Origin: CAZGWJ01 sp964529445
GTDB lineage: Bacteria > Oederibacteriota > Muellerivitia > Muellerivitales > Muellerivitaceae
Direction of reading: 5' to 3'
Length of the DNA: 9,515 nucleotides
Assembly: GCA_964529445.1 (NCBI GenBank)
Contig: CAZGWJ010000096.1
Span: 1-9,515, forward strand
The notes under the pieces were generated by a model. The model was not told the DNA's origin. It ran no database searches and worked only from the letters and a program-made list of their open reading frames with translations. The first letter of the stretch is position 1, and every line of letters starts with the position of its first letter. The position numbers and the translations under genes are program-made. Of the stretch, positions 1-6,610 are shown in pieces.

Positions 1-1217
1 ACCGTGTTCGTCGGTGTGTTCGTGGGCGTGCTCGTCGGCGTGTGGGTCGGGGTATCGGTCACAGTAGAAGTAGGAGTCCGCGTCGGGGTGTTCGTCGGCG
101 TGGAAGTCGGGGTAGAGGTCGGAGTACGGGTCGGTGTATCGGTCACTGTGCTCGTTGGCGTGTTCGTGGGTGTATCCGTCACGGTACTCGTCGGGGTGGA
201 CGTGGGCGTGAAAGTATAGGAATGCGTCGGGGTCGGCGGTGGCGTGAACGGAGTCGGAGTGCTCGTCCGGGTCCAGGTGGGAGTGGGGGTAATGGTCGGC
301 GTAAAGGTGTGGGTGTTAGTGAAGGTGAAGGTCGGAGTGTAAGTCGGGGTGTCCGTGAAGGTCGGTGTGATGGTGAAGGTGAAGGTGTGGGTATGAGTAA
401 AGGTCCCGGTGAATGTGAAGGTTCCCGTGAAGGTGTGGGTGACGGTGAAGGTCATCGTGCTCGTTCGGGTCGGGGTCATCGTCGGGGTGACGGTGCTCGT
501 GAAAGTGTGGGTATCCGTGAAGGTCGGGGTAGCCGTGAAGGTATGGGTCCGGGTGTGGGTCGGCGTAATCGTGGGCGTGAACGTATATGTGTCAGTCGCC
601 GTCAGGGTGTAGGTTGCCGTGGCCGTGAAGGTCGAGGTGTTCGTGAAGGTTTCCGTGGCCGTAAACGTATGGGTCCTCGTCCACGTCGGCGTGATGGTCG
701 GCGTATGGGTGCTCGTAAAGGTCAGAGTGATGGTCCACGTGGGGGTGTAGGTGTAGGTGGGGGTATGGGTATCTGTATGGGTACGGGTGTGGGTCGGAGT
801 GGCCGTATAGGTATGGGTTCGGGTGTGGGTCGGCGTGACCGTGGGTGTATGGGTCAGTGTGAAGGTGTAGGTCGGGGTCCACGTGAAGGTGTTCGTCCAG
901 GTCCGAGTCGCGGTATCCGTCACCGTGAACGTGTAGGTGCGCGTCACCGTCCACGTAGGCGTCCTTGTCCGCGTTGGTGTGTTGGTCGAGGTGATCGTGT
1001 TCGTGAAGGTATGGGTGACCGTCGGAGTCGGTGTCAAAGTGAAGGTGCGGGTCGCGGTATGGGTCGGAGTACGCGTGAAGGTGTTCGTGACGGTGAAAGT
1101 GTTGGTCCGGGTGTAGGTGTGGGTCGGCGTGAAGGTGCGGGTGATGGTATGGGTCGGCGAATTGGTGAAGGTGCGCGTGTGGGTGTGGGTCGGAGTGGCC
1201 GTGAAGGTGTTGGTCGG
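1..1217 (-). repeat. Alternating-Thr array B (at least 405 residues, continues past the left edge)
   Basis: Residues 961 to 1365 and beyond alternate Thr with another residue almost without a break. From about 250 to 1217 the partners are mixed and often aromatic (F, Y, W, H, R, N). From about 243 leftward, after the interruption PFTPPPTPTHSY, the array becomes regular TPTSTPTNT with three copies of STVTDT. The array starts immediately after Cys960 (ILCPTNTFT). The true length is unknown because the window ends inside it. Confidence 0.9.
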
Positions 1218-4097
1218 GCAGAGGATGTTCGTCGAGACGGGATTGCTGTTCCCCGCCCCGCCCGAGTGGCCGTAGCGACCGACGTTGACGATGGTGGTCG
1301 GGCAAACCCCGCTGTTCACGGAAGCCCACCACTGGATGGTCGTGCGCTCCCCCGCCGAGCAGGAGTTGAAGACCCATCTCAGGGGTGACGAACCCGTGGT
1401 GACGGGGCTGGATCCCCGGTACGTGAGACCGGTCGGCACGGTATCGGTGACGGTCACCGGTCGGCAGGTCACCGATCCACCCGCACAAGGGTCGACACCC
1501 GTGTTTGTATCCGCCGTACCGACGGCCGAATACTCTTGAAGCAGCGAGCCGTTGTAGTACAAGGCAAAGTGGCTGTTGCTCTGCCATGCTGTCGTCTCGC
1601 ACGCCGTAATCGAGGTAGGCGAGTTGTTAATCCTGGAGTAATTGTCGCCCCAAGTCACATCCTGCCAGTAATGCCCGTATGTGATCTGTCCTCCGTTGGA
1701 ATAGATATATCCGCCGGGAGGGATGACGATCTGGCCGCCCGCACCGTTGTTCAGGTCGTTGAGACAGAAACTCGTGTATTGGTTCGCAATCCTGTCCGAG
1801 GAGACGGTGCAAGGTGTTCCAAGGGTCGAAGTGGAGATCGAGTTGGTGAATCCAGCGTTGCTATACCAGGCGCCCGAGGAATCCCAAACGACCAGGCTGG
1901 ATGTATTCTGGTTGGCATCCAGGGTGATCGCAGTGTCCATCCACACTCGAATGCACATATCGTCCGTTGTCGCCAGAGTCAGCGGAGTCGAATGACGGTT
2001 GATGATTCGGAATTGAAAAGCCTCCACGGAGGCCGAAATGCTATTGCACCCGACCTCCAAGTCCACGCTGACTGGGGACGACCCGCCACCCCCGCCCGTC
2101 CGGGGATCGATGTACACCAGGGTGTACGAAAGGGTATCCGCCGACATGGCGCTCACCCGGTTCACGGACTTGATGAGCTCCGGCCCCGAGGTGAAGGTCG
2201 GGGTGAAGGTGTGGGTGTTCGTGTTAGTCCAGGTCGGCGTCCGGGTGTAGGTGTGGGTGTTCGTGAAGGTGTGGGTATTCGTAAAGGTGGGGGTCCGGGT
2301 GAAGGTGAAGGTCATGGTCGGCCCCGTAGGCGTGTGGGTCAGGGTCCAGGTCGGCGTAGGGGTGTAGGTGCGAGTGAAGGTGTAGGTGTTCGTGGGGCTC
2401 CAAGTGAAGGTCCGTGTGAAGGTGTGCGTATGGGTGTGGGTATCCGGCGGATTCGTGAAGGTATGGGTCGGAGTAAAGGTGTAGGTCCGCGTGCGGGTGT
2501 AAGTCGGGGTCACCGTGAAGGTGTTCGTATGGGTGAATGTGTGGGTATTCGTGAAGGTTCGCGTGAAGGTGTAGGTCACGGGAGGCGGCGTGAACGTATG
2601 GGTGTGCGTGGGCGACCAGGTGCGGGTCGAGGTTCGGGTGGCGGTGGGGGTATAGGTGTTCGTCCCGGTAAACGTGGGAGTCACGGTCCGGGTCGGCGTG
2701 AAGGTGTTCGTGGGGAACGGGACCGTGTGGGTGAAGGTATGCGTGTGGGTCCGGGTGAATGTCCGCGTATAGGTCGGCGAGACGGTGTAAGTGGGTGTGT
2801 GAGTGCGGGTCGGGGTGAAGGTGGGCGTAGGCGGCGCCGGGGTGTACGAATACGTGTAGGTCGGAGTGTAGGTCCTCGTCCGGGTATACGTAGGCGTGAA
2901 GGTGTGGGTTTCGGGAGGCGCAGTACCCGTATAGGTCAGGGTGGGCGTGAAGGTCCAGGTCGGCGTGAAGGTCCGCGTGGCCGTGAAGGTGTAGGTGGAG
3001 GTAGGCGTGGGCGTATTCGTCCGGGTCGGCGTGGGCGTGAAGGTAAAGGTGGGCGTCGGGCAGAACATGGTCACCGTAGCGCTGGCACTGCGATACGTGG
3101 AATTCCAGTTCACACGGATGGTGTTGGGCCTCACGGCGCAGTACTCGGACGAATCCAGCCAGTCGTCCACCATCCGGTACGTGAGGGTCACGCATTGGTA
3201 CCCCACGAACCCCTTCATGAAGACGATGGTCACGGCCCCGGAGCCCGAGGCGTCCGTGTAATAATCGGGCTCGCCGAGCCAGGGACCGTCGAAGCGCATG
3301 CCCGGGTCGAAGGTATCGATGATGGTCAGGGGCTGGGGATAGGGCGAGCCGTTGTTGCAGATGACCGAGGTATAGGTCACCCTTTCACCGCTGTTGATGT
3401 TCGACGTGGGATTGGCGGCCTTGGAGATGGTGAAGGTGGGGGTCGGGACCGGCGTGACAGGGGTCAACTGGAAACCCTGGCGGAAATACACCTCTTCGCA
3501 GGTGCCCGTCGCGCTCCCGTCCGAACTGTACGAGAGGGGCCTCAGGCGGTTCCCCGTCGTGGGGTTCCAGGTCAGCTTTCCCCAGATGGTGCCCGTGACC
3601 TCGGTCGCCGTGCCCCAAGGCGGGGATTCCGTGTAAAGCGGGTTGTACCAACGGCAGGGTGACGGCCAGCAGGTCATGTCATCCGGTGGCGGCGTGGTGC
3701 AAGAGGTGTTGTCATAGAAACTCACCCCGCCGTCGTCGCTCGTGACGTAGGCGTGAAGCCCGCTTGAGCAGGTCACGTCGATGGCCCAGGAGGCCCAGAT
3801 CTCGCAGCAGTTCGTGTTCCGCGTGTGAACAGCGACATAGTTGGTCCCGGTGGAACTGAGAAGAGCGGGATTGAATGAGATGGTGGCAGGAACGCCCGGC
3901 TGGTCCCAGTTCACGTAGTTGAAAGTACCGATGGAGACGCCATTGATGTAAACATCGGCGATATCGTCCACTGCGGCCCACATCTGCGCCGCCACGGGAA
4001 CACAGGTCGAGCCGGCGGAAGCGGTCGAAACGACCGATAAGAACAAAAGCGCCGCCCCGAGGACTGTCCCGATGGAAGCCCCGACACGCCGCTTCAT
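1..4097 (-). CDS. Giant secreted Thr-repeat surface protein with DUF11-like and CBM3-like domains (3' end outside window)
   Basis: The frame starts at an ATG (4097-4095) and stays open to the left edge: 1365 full codons, C-terminus missing. Residues 1-28 are a signal peptide (KRR n-region, hydrophobic core about 9-23, ASA|G cleavage), so the product is exported. Residues 29-215 form a Cys-rich beta-type domain (Cys 32, 97, 98, 110, 133, 143, 148, 200) with a 'DVYINGVSIG' motif like lectin jelly-rolls. Residues 220-346 resemble DUF11 ('ERVTYTSVICNNGS', 'IIDTFDPGM'). Residues 347-636 are an alternating-Thr array; 637-960 a second DUF11-like unit ('VTVTDTVPTGLTY') with a CBM3-like insert; 961 onward a second array. 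No clear Shine-Dalgarno precedes the ATG, but the signal peptide supports this start. An adhesive or polysaccharide-binding, envelope-exposed role is inference. How it is anchored cannot be seen, because the C-terminus is missing. Confidence 0.88.
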   Translation of the reverse strand, partial: MKRRVGASIGTVLGAALLFLSVVSTASAGSTCVPVAAQMWAAVDDIADVYINGVSIGTFNYVNWDQPGVPATISFNPALLSSTGTNYVAVHTRNTNCCEIWASWAIDVTCSSGLHAYVTSDDGGVSFYDNTSCTTPPPDDMTCWPSPCRWYNPLYTESPPWGTATEVTGTIWGKLTWNPTTGNRLRPLSYSSDGSATGTCEEVYFRQGFQLTPVTPVPTPTFTISKAANPTSNINSGERVTYTSVICNNGSPYPQPLTIIDTFDPGMRFDGPWLGEPDYYTDASGSGAVTIVFMKGFVGYQCVTLTYRMVDDWLDSSEYCAVRPNTIRVNWNSTYRSASATVTMFCPTPTFTFTPTPTRTNTPTPTSTYTFTATRTFTPTWTFTPTLTYTGTAPPETHTFTPTYTRTRTYTPTYTYSYTPAPPTPTFTPTRTHTPTYTVSPTYTRTFTRTHTHTFTHTVPFPTNTFTPTRTVTPTFTGTNTYTPTATRTSTRTWSPTHTHTFTPPPVTYTFTRTFTNTHTFTHTNTFTVTPTYTRTRTYTFTPTHTFTNPPDTHTHTHTFTRTFTWSPTNTYTFTRTYTPTPTWTLTHTPTGPTMTFTFTRTPTFTNTHTFTNTHTYTRTPTWTNTNTHTFTPTFTSGPELIKSVNRVSAMSADTLSYTLVYIDPRTGGGGGSSPVSVDLEVGCNSISASVEAFQFRIINRHSTPLTLATTDDMCIRVWMDTAITLDANQNTSSLVVWDSSGAWYSNAGFTNSISTSTLGTPCTVSSDRIANQYTSFCLNDLNNGAGGQIVIPPGGYIYSNGGQITYGHYWQDVTWGDNYSRINNSPTSITACETTAWQSNSHFALYYNGSLLQEYSAVGTADTNTGVDPCAGGSVTCRPVTVTDTVPTGLTYRGSSPVTTGSSPLRWVFNSCSAGERTTIQWWASVNSGVCPTTIVNVGRYGHSGGAGNSNPVSTNILCPTNTFTATPTHTHTRTFTNSPTHTITRTFTPTHTYTRTNTFTVTNTFTRTPTHTATRTFTLTPTPTVTHTFTNTITSTNTPTRTRTPTWTVTRTYTFTVTDTATRTWTNTFTWTPTYTFTLTHTPTVTPTHTRTHTYTATPTHTRTHTDTHTPTYTYTPTWTITLTFTSTHTPTITPTWTRTHTFTATETFTNTSTFTATATYTLTATDTYTFTPTITPTHTRTHTFTATPTFTDTHTFTSTVTPTMTPTRTSTMTFTVTHTFTGTFTFTGTFTHTHTFTFTITPTFTDTPTYTPTFTFTNTHTFTPTITPTPTWTRTSTPTPFTPPPTPTHSYTFTPTSTPTSTVTDTPTNTPTSTVTDTPTRTPTSTPTSTPTNTPTRTPTSTVTDTPTHTPTSTPTNTPTNT
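1467..2105 (-). other. CBM3-like domain inserted in the second DUF11-like unit of the giant protein
   Basis: Residues about 665-877. The first strands of a DUF11-like domain (640-664, 'TLSYTLVYIDP') are followed not by the expected second half but by about 210 residues. Only then does the DUF11 signature 'PVTVTDTVPTGLTY' resume, at residue 880. The insert has features of carbohydrate-binding module family 3: 'FRIINRHSTPLTL' followed by 'CIRVWMDT' (compare the family's N-G-s-x-x-x-x-L ... I-R-Y-W pattern), and later 'IPPGGYIYSNGGQITYGHYW' then 'WGDNYSRI' (compare L-x-P-G ... W ... N-D-Y-S). The resemblance was judged by eye. The cellulose-binding aromatic strip cannot be confirmed without a structural model. 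Confidence 0.5.
2190..3059 (-). repeat. Alternating-Thr array A (about 290 residues, T-x-T-x)
   Basis: Codons for residues 347-636 of the giant protein place Thr at nearly every second position (T-F-T-P-T-R-T-N pattern), giving a hexanucleotide periodicity in which GGT or CGT recurs every 6 nt on the plus strand. Partner residues are mostly P, F, H, Y, R, N and W, so this array is rich in aromatics. The alternation is broken by short Pro-containing interruptions such as TAPPETHT, PAPPTPT, NPPDTHT and PPPVTYT. It begins directly after Cys346 and ends at SGPELIKS, where a folded domain begins. Such a low-complexity segment probably acts as an extended, possibly glycosylated stalk. The stalk role is inference. 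Confidence 0.9.
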
Positions 4098-4142
4098 CGC
4101 TTGGGAAACGCCGCCTGTTTTTGTCACTGAAAACGTATTCCC

Positions 4143-4169
4143 GCCGCCTGACCGAAAGGCAGCTTTTTT
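4143..4169. other. Leader hairpin of the giant-protein mRNA; terminator-like on the plus strand
   Basis: The arms 4143-4149 and 4157-4163 pair around a 7-nt loop. On the minus-strand RNA all seven pairs form, one of them a G-U wobble, about 45 nt before the start codon of the repeat gene. On the plus strand the same stem has one C-A mismatch but is followed directly by T6 (4164-4169), the layout of an intrinsic terminator. It could stop antisense transcripts running through the repeat gene toward ppiD, or act as a 5' leader element. No experiment supports either role. Confidence 0.4.
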
Positions 4170-4241
4170 CTTAACTGCAACCTATTCAATGCTTCGATAT
4201 ATTTTTTGATCGTGTCAGCGATCGAGCCTTTCTTCGGATAA

Positions 4242-4247
4242 ATTGTA
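4242..4247 (-). promoter_or_regulatory. Candidate -10 box for the giant repeat protein
   Basis: On the minus strand TACAAT (4247-4242) differs from the TATAAT consensus at one base. It would give a start point near 4235 and a leader of roughly 138 nt containing the hairpin at 4143-4163. No good -35 lies at 16-18 nt; the nearest TTGACA-like hexamer (TTTACC) is about 20 nt upstream. A different start is possible because the region is AT-rich. Confidence 0.3.
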
Positions 4248-4408
4248 TCATTGAAGGGTGTTTTAACGGTAAACGTTTTTAACAATTCGGCGTTTCAGAA
4301 AAGCGCTTTTTCCTTAATTTTCAACGATTTCCCAATTCCGCTCGCGGATATGAAAACGCATCTTTTCCCGCTTTCATGAACACGTGACTCGACTGTTCCT
4401 TCTGCGGA

Positions 4409-4437
4409 ATTATTCGCGATCGGCCGAATGCAATAAT
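4409..4437. promoter_or_regulatory. Imperfect inverted repeat upstream of the ppiD promoter (possible operator)
   Basis: ATTATTCG (4409-4416) is mirrored by CGAAT (4425-4429) plus AATAAT (4432-4437), with an 8-nt centre and a 2-nt bulge (GC, 4430-4431) in the right arm. It ends about 20 nt before the extended -10 box, so it sits where an activator or repressor of ppiD could bind. The symmetry is directly visible; the function is inference. Confidence 0.25.
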
Positions 4438-4457
4438 CTCGCGACAAGAAGCGTGAT

Positions 4458-4466
4458 TGTTATAAT
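4458..4466 (+). promoter_or_regulatory. Extended -10 promoter of the ppiD-like gene
   Basis: TGTTATAAT is a perfect TATAAT (4461-4466) preceded by the TGn extension typical of promoters that tolerate a poor -35. No good TTGACA match lies 17 nt upstream; a partial GCGACA (4441-4446) is too close. The predicted start point near 4473 gives a leader of about 49 nt. It lies inside the upstream extension of the ppiD frame, which argues for the 4522 start. Confidence 0.6.
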
Positions 4467-4509
4467 GCGCAGGTTTTTTCGGCGTCCCAAACCGTATTCA
4501 ACTTACCCC

Positions 4510-4514
4510 GGAGG
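4510..4514 (+). promoter_or_regulatory. Ribosome binding site GGAGG for ppiD
   Basis: GGAGG lies 7 nt before the ATG at 4522 and 10 nt before a second ATG at 4525. It decides the start against the upstream in-frame ATG at 4384. Confidence 0.8.
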
Positions 4515-4521
4515 CCTTGCC

Positions 4522-6012
4522 ATGATGGGTGCCCTGCGCGACAAGAAGTTCATGAAATTCGTCCTCTGGTTCATCGTCGTCGTATTCGTGGGCTTCATCT
4601 TCCTCGCCTGGGGCATGCAGATCTCCGGAATCGACTCCCCCGCGAGCGCCAACGCCGTGGCCCACGTGGGAAAGAAAGCCATCACTTACCCCGAGTTCTA
4701 CAAGCGCTTCCAGCCGGCCCAGGAACAACTTTACGGGAGCGATTCGGAGGCGCCGTCGGAACAAGCCGTTCAGGAACTCCAGAAGGAGATCCTGGATTCC
4801 CTCATCGAGGACACGATCATCCTCGAGACTGCCCAGCGTCTCGGCATCCAGGTTTCCATGGAGGAGGTGGCCGAATCCATCCGCCGGGAACGCGTCTTCC
4901 TGGACGAGAACCAGCGCTTCGACAGTGCCCGCTACCTGAGACTGCTCCAGGAGAACAACCTGACCCCGGAGGATTTCGAAGCCTCGCAGCGCCAGAACCT
5001 TCTTCTCCAAAAGATCCAGGTCATCCTCTCGGGATCCGCCTTGGCTTCCCCCGGGGAACTGCGGTCCTACGCCGACCTCCTGAACCGCCGGGTCCGGGCC
5101 GACCGGGTCGCCCTGGACTCCAAACGAATCGCATCGGCACTCCGGCCGGAGAAGAAGGATCTCCAGGACTACTACGAATCCCACCGCGACCGTTACGACC
5201 GCCCGGAGCGCGCCAAGGCACGCCACCTCCTGCTGTCCCTCCGAGAGGGCGCCACCGCCCAGGAAGCCGAGGTGATCGAAAAGACCCTCGAGGACTACCG
5301 TCAGCAGGTCTCCTCCGGCAAGGCGAAGTTCGCCGATCTCGCCGCCAAATTCTCGCAGGATGAGGGTTCCAAGAAGGACGGCGGCAGTCTGGGATGGATC
5401 ACCCGGGGTCTCACCCTCCCCGAGTTCGAGGATGCCTTGTTCGCGCTCAAGAAGGGCGCCGTCTCCAAGCCGGTCCGCACGCGATACGGTTATCACCTCA
5501 TCCAGCTGGAGAACTACGAGCCGGCATACGAGAGCACCTTCGAGGCCGTCCGCACCAAGGTGGAGGAGGACTGGCGGAGCCGGACCGCCGACCGCCGCGT
5601 GGCCGAACTGTCGGTCGAACTCTCGAAGCACCGGGAGGCCGGAGAGAGCCTTCGCAAGGCCGCCTCGGACCTGGACCTGGACGTGACGTCCACCGACTGG
5701 TTCTCCAGGGGGGACGGGATCCCGGGCATGACGGACACCCGGCAGATCTCCGATTCGCTCCTGGAGGCCCACCTCGGCGAATGGAAGGGCCCCTTCTACA
5801 CCGCGGGAAAGCGCCTCTTCTTCCAGATCACGGCCGAGAAGGATATCCCCCTGTCCGAGGAATCGTTCGAGAAGCAGAAGGCGGGGCTCGCGGACCGGCT
5901 GACCTCCGTGAAACGCGATCGTTGGGTCAAGGATTTCGTCCGGGTCGAGCGGGAAAGACAGGGCGTCCGGATCCACTTGGACCGGGACGAAACGGCCCCC
6001 GATAAACCCTGA
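4522..6012 (+). CDS. ppiD: PpiD/SurA-like membrane-anchored periplasmic peptidyl-prolyl isomerase
   Basis: The product has 496 residues. A short basic cytoplasmic N-terminus (residues 1-12) and one membrane segment (about 13-31, ending FIFLAWGM) leave the rest in the periplasm. Residues about 45-190 are a helical SurA-N-type chaperone region. A single parvulin (PpiC) rotamase domain spans about 231-332, with 'FADLAAKFSQDEGSKKDGGSLGW', the P-E-F motif and 'RTRYGYHLIQL'. The C-terminal ~160 residues are charged and helical. The layout matches PpiD, which helps newly exported outer-membrane and secreted proteins fold, but it is shorter than E. coli PpiD (623 aa). Whether the rotamase domain is active cannot be judged, since E. 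coli PpiD has a degenerate one. The gene is divergent from the giant secreted protein and converges on maf 15 nt away, with no clear terminator in the gap. Confidence 0.88.
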   Translation: MMGALRDKKFMKFVLWFIVVVFVGFIFLAWGMQISGIDSPASANAVAHVGKKAITYPEFYKRFQPAQEQLYGSDSEAPSEQAVQELQKEILDSLIEDTIILETAQRLGIQVSMEEVAESIRRERVFLDENQRFDSARYLRLLQENNLTPEDFEASQRQNLLLQKIQVILSGSALASPGELRSYADLLNRRVRADRVALDSKRIASALRPEKKDLQDYYESHRDRYDRPERAKARHLLLSLREGATAQEAEVIEKTLEDYRQQVSSGKAKFADLAAKFSQDEGSKKDGGSLGWITRGLTLPEFEDALFALKKGAVSKPVRTRYGYHLIQLENYEPAYESTFEAVRTKVEEDWRSRTADRRVAELSVELSKHREAGESLRKAASDLDLDVTSTDWFSRGDGIPGMTDTRQISDSLLEAHLGEWKGPFYTAGKRLFFQITAEKDIPLSEESFEKQKAGLADRLTSVKRDRWVKDFVRVERERQGVRIHLDRDETAPDKP

Positions 6013-6027
6013 AAATGATCCGGCGGG

Positions 6028-6600
6028 TCAGAGGAGTTTCTCGCGAGAGAGTCGTTTCGCCACCCAGCCCAGCGGCAGTCCCACGACGTTGAAATAATCC
6101 CCCGAGAATCCCCGAACCCACCCCAGGGCCCGACCCTGGAGGGCATATCCTCCGGCCTTGTCGTACGCCTCGCCGGAAAGCAGATAACGCTCCCTCTCGG
6201 CGGCCCCGAGTTCCCGGAAGGTCACAAAGGTCGTTTCCACGTGCGACGCCGCGATGCGCCCTCCCGGGGCCGCCAGGACCACCCCGGTCATCACGTGATG
6301 CGTCCTGCCGGACAGAGCCCGAAGGAAGCCTTCCGCCTGCACCCGGTTTCCCGGCTTCCCGAAGACCCGATCCCCCAAAGCCACCACCGTATCCGCTGAA
6401 AGGACCCAGTCCCGCGGATGGATCGCCGATACGGACCACGCCTTCTCCCGCGCCAAACGGGCCGCGAGATGGCGAGGCGTCTCCCCCGGCTCGGGATCCT
6501 CCGAGCCGTGACGGGGCGAAACGACCCGGAAACGAACCCCCAGGTCCTTCAGAAGAGCGCGTCGCCGGGGTGAACCCGAAGCCAAAAGGAGTGTCCTCAA
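6028..6600 (-). CDS. maf: Maf-family nucleoside triphosphate pyrophosphatase (dTTP/UTP type)
   Basis: The 190-residue product is full length for the family. It hydrolyses non-canonical or excess nucleoside triphosphates to the monophosphate and PPi in the cytoplasm, a house-cleaning role. The N-terminal 'LASGSPRRRALL' (residues 6-17) is the phosphate-binding S-x-R-R motif. D70 in 'SADTVV' is the expected catalytic Asp. K82, 'HHVMTGV' (101-107) and 'YDKAGGYALQG' (146-156) follow, and 'GDYFNVVGLPL' (168-178) closes the fold. The KAG-Y-x-x-QG form points to the YhdE-like dTTP/UTP group rather than the YceF group. The start is TTG, with no ATG or GTG placed sensibly upstream and only a weak G-rich site in front that lies inside a hairpin (6611-6636). 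It is probably last in the amrS - DUF4321 - maf unit, 43 nt after the preceding gene. Confidence 0.92.
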   Translation of the reverse strand: MRTLLLASGSPRRRALLKDLGVRFRVVSPRHGSEDPEPGETPRHLAARLAREKAWSVSAIHPRDWVLSADTVVALGDRVFGKPGNRVQAEGFLRALSGRTHHVMTGVVLAAPGGRIAASHVETTFVTFRELGAAERERYLLSGEAYDKAGGYALQGRALGWVRGFSGDYFNVVGLPLGWVAKRLSREKLL

Positions 6601-6610
6601 GGGGATCGAT

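Larger units (their letters stand above)
4098..4521. other. AT-rich divergent intergenic region
   Basis: This 424-nt stretch lies between the start codons of the leftward repeat protein and the rightward ppiD-like gene and is clearly richer in A/T than the flanking genes. I see no convincing small gene in it. It carries promoters for both neighbours, a leader hairpin for the repeat gene, an imperfect inverted repeat upstream of the ppiD promoter, and short palindromes (AAACGTTT at 4271-4278; AAAAGCGCTTTT at 4299-4310). The frame that extends ppiD upstream to 4384 crosses the ppiD promoter and is not likely to be translated. Confidence 0.8.

Noticed and set aside
1..1217. CRISPR-like or tandem satellite array
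   Set aside because: There are no identical direct repeats of fixed length with unique spacers. The 6-nt periodicity is a codon effect of alternating Thr.
42..1388. Long plus-strand Arg/Gly-rich reading frame
   Set aside because: It is the codon-aligned antisense of Thr array B. It has no domain, no ribosome site and a composition forced by ACC/ACG on the other strand.
592..3195. Minus-strand His/Asp/Leu-rich frames at 592-1602 and 2224-3195
   Set aside because: These are another frame of the same hexanucleotide-periodic repeats. They show no start signals and would overlap the better supported frame.
1536..3662. 708-codon plus-strand reading frame
   Set aside because: Antisense shadow of the giant protein (CBM3-like region, array A and first DUF11-like unit). 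The minus frame has a signal peptide and recognisable domains.
4299..4310. Palindrome AAAAGCGCTTTT as an operator or terminator
   Set aside because: It is short, self-complementary by simple composition, and not clearly positioned relative to either promoter.
4384..4521. Upstream 46-residue extension of the ppiD frame
   Set aside because: It spans the extended -10 promoter and has no ribosome site, while ATG 4522 has GGAGG at 7 nt and a normal PpiD N-terminus.
4498..5976. 492-codon minus-strand frame opposite ppiD
   Set aside because: Antisense shadow in GC-rich DNA; the plus strand carries a clear PpiC domain and membrane anchor.
6013..6027. Bidirectional terminator between ppiD and maf
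   Set aside because: Only 15 nt separate the two stops, and I see no stem with a T-tract there.
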